Shown: piece after piece, positions 55,876 through 61,400 of the stretch
How the letters are laid out: each line of letters begins with the position of its first letter
Numbering within the stretch: position 1 is the stretch's first letter
NCBI GenBank assembly: GCA_022577435.1
Contig: JAKOON010000007.1
Coordinates: forward strand, 9,494,926-9,558,925
DNA: 64,000 nucleotides
Source of the DNA: Embiotoca jacksoni
Taxonomy: Eukaryota > Chordata > Actinopteri > Embiotocidae
Direction of reading: 5' to 3'
Program-made: the position numbers and the translations under genes
The notes under the pieces: generated by a model
What the model saw: the letters and a program-made list of their open reading frames with translations, nothing else
Databases searched by the model: none
What the model was told of the DNA's origin: nothing

Positions 55876-58175
55876 GCACACAAGAACATGCAATACTCAT
55901 TACCAGTCAGATATTTATTTAATTAAGTTTCAAGTGCAACTGACAACACTTTCTTCATCAACTTCTGCGTGTGCTTTTATATTTTCTAAAACTGCTCACG
56001 GTGAAAATATGTCTGTGTTTGCATACATGACTGAAAGGGTGTTGTTTTTTGTATAACGATGCAGGCAAACACAAACACACAGCCGGCCTATTTTGATCAG
56101 ATGAAAACTGTCACCACATTACATGCCATTCATCTTTCATCTTCAATTAGTCATCCATCATCCTTCATTTCCGTTTAATGTTTCCCTTTTCTGCCACCAA
56201 CTCTGGGGAATAATTCCACCCAAACCCTGCTTGCAGAAATACCTGTACATCTGCTGCGTTTCTGAAACACATCTGTGAACTTTATGTACACCTCAACAGT
56301 GGAGCACAGCAGAGGGGAGGATCAGAAAACATTAACGTAGCGAAAGAACAAAGCAAACAAGCAGGGCACAAGCCACGTCATGCTGCTCCCCACTGGACGT
56401 TGGCACTGTGCTCTTTACAGGTCAGATGATGGTGTCTTGTTATTTACAGAGGACAGAAAACGTTGACGGGGGAAAAAACTGCGATTTTATTGCTTTCTAT
56501 TGTTCTATTATTATCTTATTGCTTCCTGTATGCTGCTGTAGCAAAAAAAATTCCCCTCGGGGATTAATAAAGTAACTACCTAACCTAACCTAACCTAACA
56601 AAAGTAATAGGCCCGTGTTTTGTAGCTCATTTTCTTTTTCCAATGTTTGAAAAAAATAAAGAAATAATCTCCCTTGTGCAGTAACATTTTCAGTTGAAAG
56701 TTTTAAATGTTCCATGTTAGGTTCTTAATAGGTGATTTAATTGGTTTCACAGAATATCCAATGTCCAGGAACGTTACATGGAGAGGGTAGATGACCAAAA
56801 TTTGAAACCAGCATTTCATCTCTGTCAGTGATGGGATTGTATGTCTGTAAATTGTAATCCATGGCATTGATTATTTATATTTTTTTTCAGGTCAGCGCCG
56901 TTCAGTTTTTGTCCTTATCTCTGTTTTCTTCACCTTCTTTGACCACTGCCCCTCTCACAGCCTCCCCCTCTCTTAGCTTCTGGTTGTGAAAAGATTTACA
57001 TTCAATTTTCCATGAATTTTGTTCTAAAATCCAGCTCAGAGTTTTTTTCTTCGAACAAGTATTTTTCACACAGATTTAAAACTTTAAACTTGGCTAAAAC
57101 TTATTTTGCCTAGCCTCAGCTTTCATGTCTGTCATTGTATGTTGAGGCATAGCGATGCTTGTTCACCTCTCTCTTTCATCGTGTATCTCTATAATTCTCT
57201 CATGTCTCTCTCTGCTCTGTGTACTCTCTTTGGGCCATATTCAGAGCTAAGTGCACATAATGAGGAGTTAATACCTCATTAAAAACTAAACACTAAAGAG
57301 CTGCATTATGTAAATGTAGCATCAAAATGATAATAGAGTTGTTCCTTGAATCTGAAGCTTTATATCTTGTGGTCATGAATGAAAGACTTTGAACTCATGT
57401 TATTTCCTGAAGATTTCATGAGGTTTTACTGCATGACGAAATGCTGATAATTCATTGACCCTTAAGTGAAGTGTTATCCAACGAGTAAATCCAATTAAAC
57501 ATATTAAAATTGATATTTCCTGAAGTTTGCCCACACCTTTTGCTGTTAATAGAAACTCTGAAGTCTTTGGTTGTTCTTTTTTTTTTTTTGGTGTGATTGA
57601 GCAATTTAGAATCTGTTTTTAAATCTCACTTTACGACACAACGTACACTATAGAATATCATTTAGAACCTGAAGTCTGCCAGTCTTCCTGGCAATGGTTG
57701 TGTTTGTTTATATGAATTGTGCTAATTTGTGAATAACATTGTGGTAAGGACTTGTTGATGCATACAGCATCTTTAAAGATAACTGCTTTTACTGCTCACA
57801 TCACTGCCCTCTTATTCTGTGGGCAGTGTGTAATGATGTTGATGCTGTTTGGATTGATATGGTAATGGCACAAATTACCAAGTGGAAGATGTGGTTTAAG
57901 GGCTTCCTTGAAAATCTCTTCAGCCTGCCGTCAGACATGGTGCAGCAACGAATTACCTAAAGAGATTTAAACGTTTCTGAATTTAGATATATGGCACTCA
58001 GTTTGAGAGCAGCTGCACGGTGCCCAAAAAGTAATGGTACATCTCTTTCTCTCTCTCACACTTTACCTTTGCAGTCGAGGGTTGTTGCCTGCATGACAGC
58101 TATCCTCAGTCAGATGGATGATCGTCACTATGCTACGTACATCGAAACCTTTACTGGAACCTCTGATCTAGTGGT

Positions 58176-58266
<91 letters not shown>

Positions 58267-58439
58267 CGCTCTCTCTCTCTCTTGCAGATATCTATTGATG
58301 CTAAGATATTTATTCTTCTCTTGTCCAGGACTTCTTGATGGAGTCCTTTCTACTTTTCAAGGACTTGATTGGGAAACATGTGTATCCCTCTGACTGGATG
58401 GCTATGATCATGGTACAGAACAGGTACCATATTACAAGT

Positions 58440-58478
<39 letters not shown>

Positions 58479-61400
58479 AAACCAGAAGTTTTAACCATAC
58501 ACCTGCACAGTTCCAGGTCTGTTTCTCTGACTATATAGGCCACAGCGCACCCAGTGTGTCTGGTTTCTGAGCCCACGAGGCTTGCTTGTGCATTTTTAAG
58601 GATTGCCAACATCCACGGCGACTTGTTCATCCGCACAAACCCACATGGGGATAAGTTAGAGATAGCAAAGCTGGGATCAAGGCTGCGATGATGAAAATGG
58701 CTGATGTGACAAATGTGTCCGTGTGAGCTGATGGAGTGAAAGCTATCAGTGTATTTTTGTGATGTAAGCTAGAGGGGAGGCCGAAGCTGTGTCAGAGGAA
58801 AAGGCAAAAGTGAAAGTGAGGTAGAGGGAAAGTCACACTGATAAGGAGTCTGCAGACTGGGGTTAGGGAAGAGATGTGCAGATACGGAGAGAAAGTCCCA
58901 CTTACAAGAAAATGAAAGAAGACGGGGAATGAAAGCGGATGGCATTTGGCTGTGGATAATGATAGACTGACAATGTTTGAGGAGGGAGACTCGGAACAGT
59001 TTTGCTACTTAACTTCAGAAATGCATAAAGTCATATCTCCCTGATGCACCTGCACACTGTGTTAAGTTGCTATCAGGATTTATCACTGTGACAGAAGGTT
59101 TGAATGTGAAGCAACATATCAGTCTTTTTTTAAAGCGGTTGTAAAGCTGTCGGCTTGAACAGCTCTCAAAGCTGAAATTCTTTGATAAACAACAAATAAG
59201 TTGCATTTGTTTTTATTCTTCGGCACTGGTTGTATCCTCAAAGGTTTTCCTTTTTCATTAATACTGATTATTCAGTCATCAGTGATCAAACTCCACCACT
59301 AGAAAATTCCTTTTTGCATAATTTCACTTTCAGTATTTCCTTTTTATTTGATCCAGCCCTACTTTGTTGGCGTTTTTTGCTTGTGTGCATTCATAACAGC
59401 ATGTGTCTGTCCATTAGAGTATTCCTGAGAGCCATCAATACCTATGCTGACACCATGAACCAAAAGTTCCTCAATAACGATGACTTTGAAGTACAGGTAA
59501 GTGTGTTTGTGGGTGCAGTATTTCAGAGCTTTATCTCATATTGACAGCATCTGTGTTATTGTGCCTGTGCTACATACCCTCTCTTCCGCACTCTTCGTCC
59601 CTGTCTAGTTGTGGAATAACTACTTCCACTTGGCCGTGGCGTTTATTACCCAAGAGTCTCTGCAGCTTCAGCACTTCTCGCCAACCAAGAGGAACAAGAT
59701 TCTGACCAAGTGAGAGAAGGGCCATTTAATCTCCTTATTTACCTTCACCTTCCTACTCTCCCCTGCACGAATGAAACACTCTTTGATTTGTGATCTATTC
59801 TGGAGTCTGTTTTTACTGTTTAAACTCCCACTACCTATTAAAACCTTGTGTTACCTGTAGAGCGACATTCAATTTAGTTCATGCTGGGGCAGAGTGGTGC
59901 AGCATTATCTTCTACACTGTGTTGTTCAGTTTCTAAGGGTGAAAATAAGACTATTGATTAAGACATTATTTCTAAATTAAGATTTGTTTTTCTGTCCCTC
60001 ACTTACTCTTGTTTACACACATTATTTCAGATATGGAGATATGAGGAGGCTCATTGGCTTCGCTATACGCGACATCTGGTACAAACTAGGTAAGAAAATC
60101 TCATTTATAGTGTATAATTTAAGTACAGCTGCGTTGCTGCTTATTGGTTTGACTTCTCTCCATGACACAACCAAAAGTCTGTGGATGTTTTCTTTTTTCC
60201 ATACAGCATTAAAGGTTCACTATGTCAGCACCATTTCGCATAGACAGACATAAATATAACATAGCATAAAACATTAACATTAACATAAAATTCACAGTAT
60301 TCCTTGGTAGGTAGAGAGAGCAGCATGTACAGAAATATAAGGCTATATTCTGCCGATAGGAAGCAGAGCTGAAAGTCATTAGGAGAGAAAACAACTTCTT
60401 GAATTTGGTGGACAGAGAGCGGTTAAGATGCCTGAGGGTAAGTGGAAGGTGGTGAGCATGGGCTGAGGGGTCAGATACAATTTTACATGTTTTTTCTATC
60501 TTTCAGGGAGCCATAAGATCTGTTTCATTCCGGGCATGGTGGGTCCCATCCTGGAAATGACCTTGATCCCTGAGGAGGAATTGAGAAGGGCCACTATTCC
60601 CATCTTCTTTGACATGATCACCTGTGAAGACACACAATTTGGAAACTTCCACAAGGTACATACAGACATGAAACTCACATAGGAACATGTGAATATAGGA
60701 AATACATATTGAAAAACATAAAAAGACAGACACCAATAGCATTCACATCTGTCGACACTTGCACAAATGCAACCATGAAATCCACTCTCGCACAGAAACA
60801 ATGGCATACACGTATTGTCATCCTCCCTCGATTTCCTGTGACATTGCTTGTAAAAGTAAAAGAGACACCTTAATTATGCTTGCATAATTGATTTATTCTT
60901 CTATTACTTCTCTCTTTTGCTTCCTCATCTCCCTTTTGTCCTCCTCATTGCATTCACTCCCCCTCTCCCTCTTTTTTTTTTTTTTTTTACCTTTGCAGTT
61001 TGAGAACGAGATCATTCTGAAGTTGGACCATGAGGTAGAGGGTGGAGGAGGAGATGAACGATACATGCAGCTGCTGGAGACTATGTAGGCCTAAGTATTA
61101 GTATATACCATATAAAATGGTATGATATCAAACATCCACAGCTTTGCTATGTCTTCTTAGACTTAACTTTTAACACTTGTCACCGGTCTCTCAGCAGTAC
61201 ACTATTGCACAGAGCACTGGCAGCACTGAATAACAAGGCAAGAAGCCTCTCAGACATCTCTGATGATTAACTTGTGGATGCTTGTCTGCCAGCTTGCTGG
61301 ATTGTGCTGCCGAGAAACCCACGCTGAGGCCACAGGTGCAGCACTTTGTCTCCTTGGTGAAGGGACTCCTCATTCGTCTCCTTGACTACCGCACCGTGAT

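Larger units (their letters stand above)
48641..58074. other. End of dock2 intron E-F
   Basis: It is rich in microsatellites (CA, TG, TC, CATA, TCTTC). It also has the short dispersed-repeat copy at 52.6 kb and the LINE-like tail at 56.5 kb. No exon was found until 58075. Confidence 0.7.

Noticed and set aside
56570..56600. (CCTAA)n resembling the insect telomere pentamer
   Set aside because: Only a few units, directly after a LINE-like 3' hairpin; the vertebrate telomere unit is TTAGGG.
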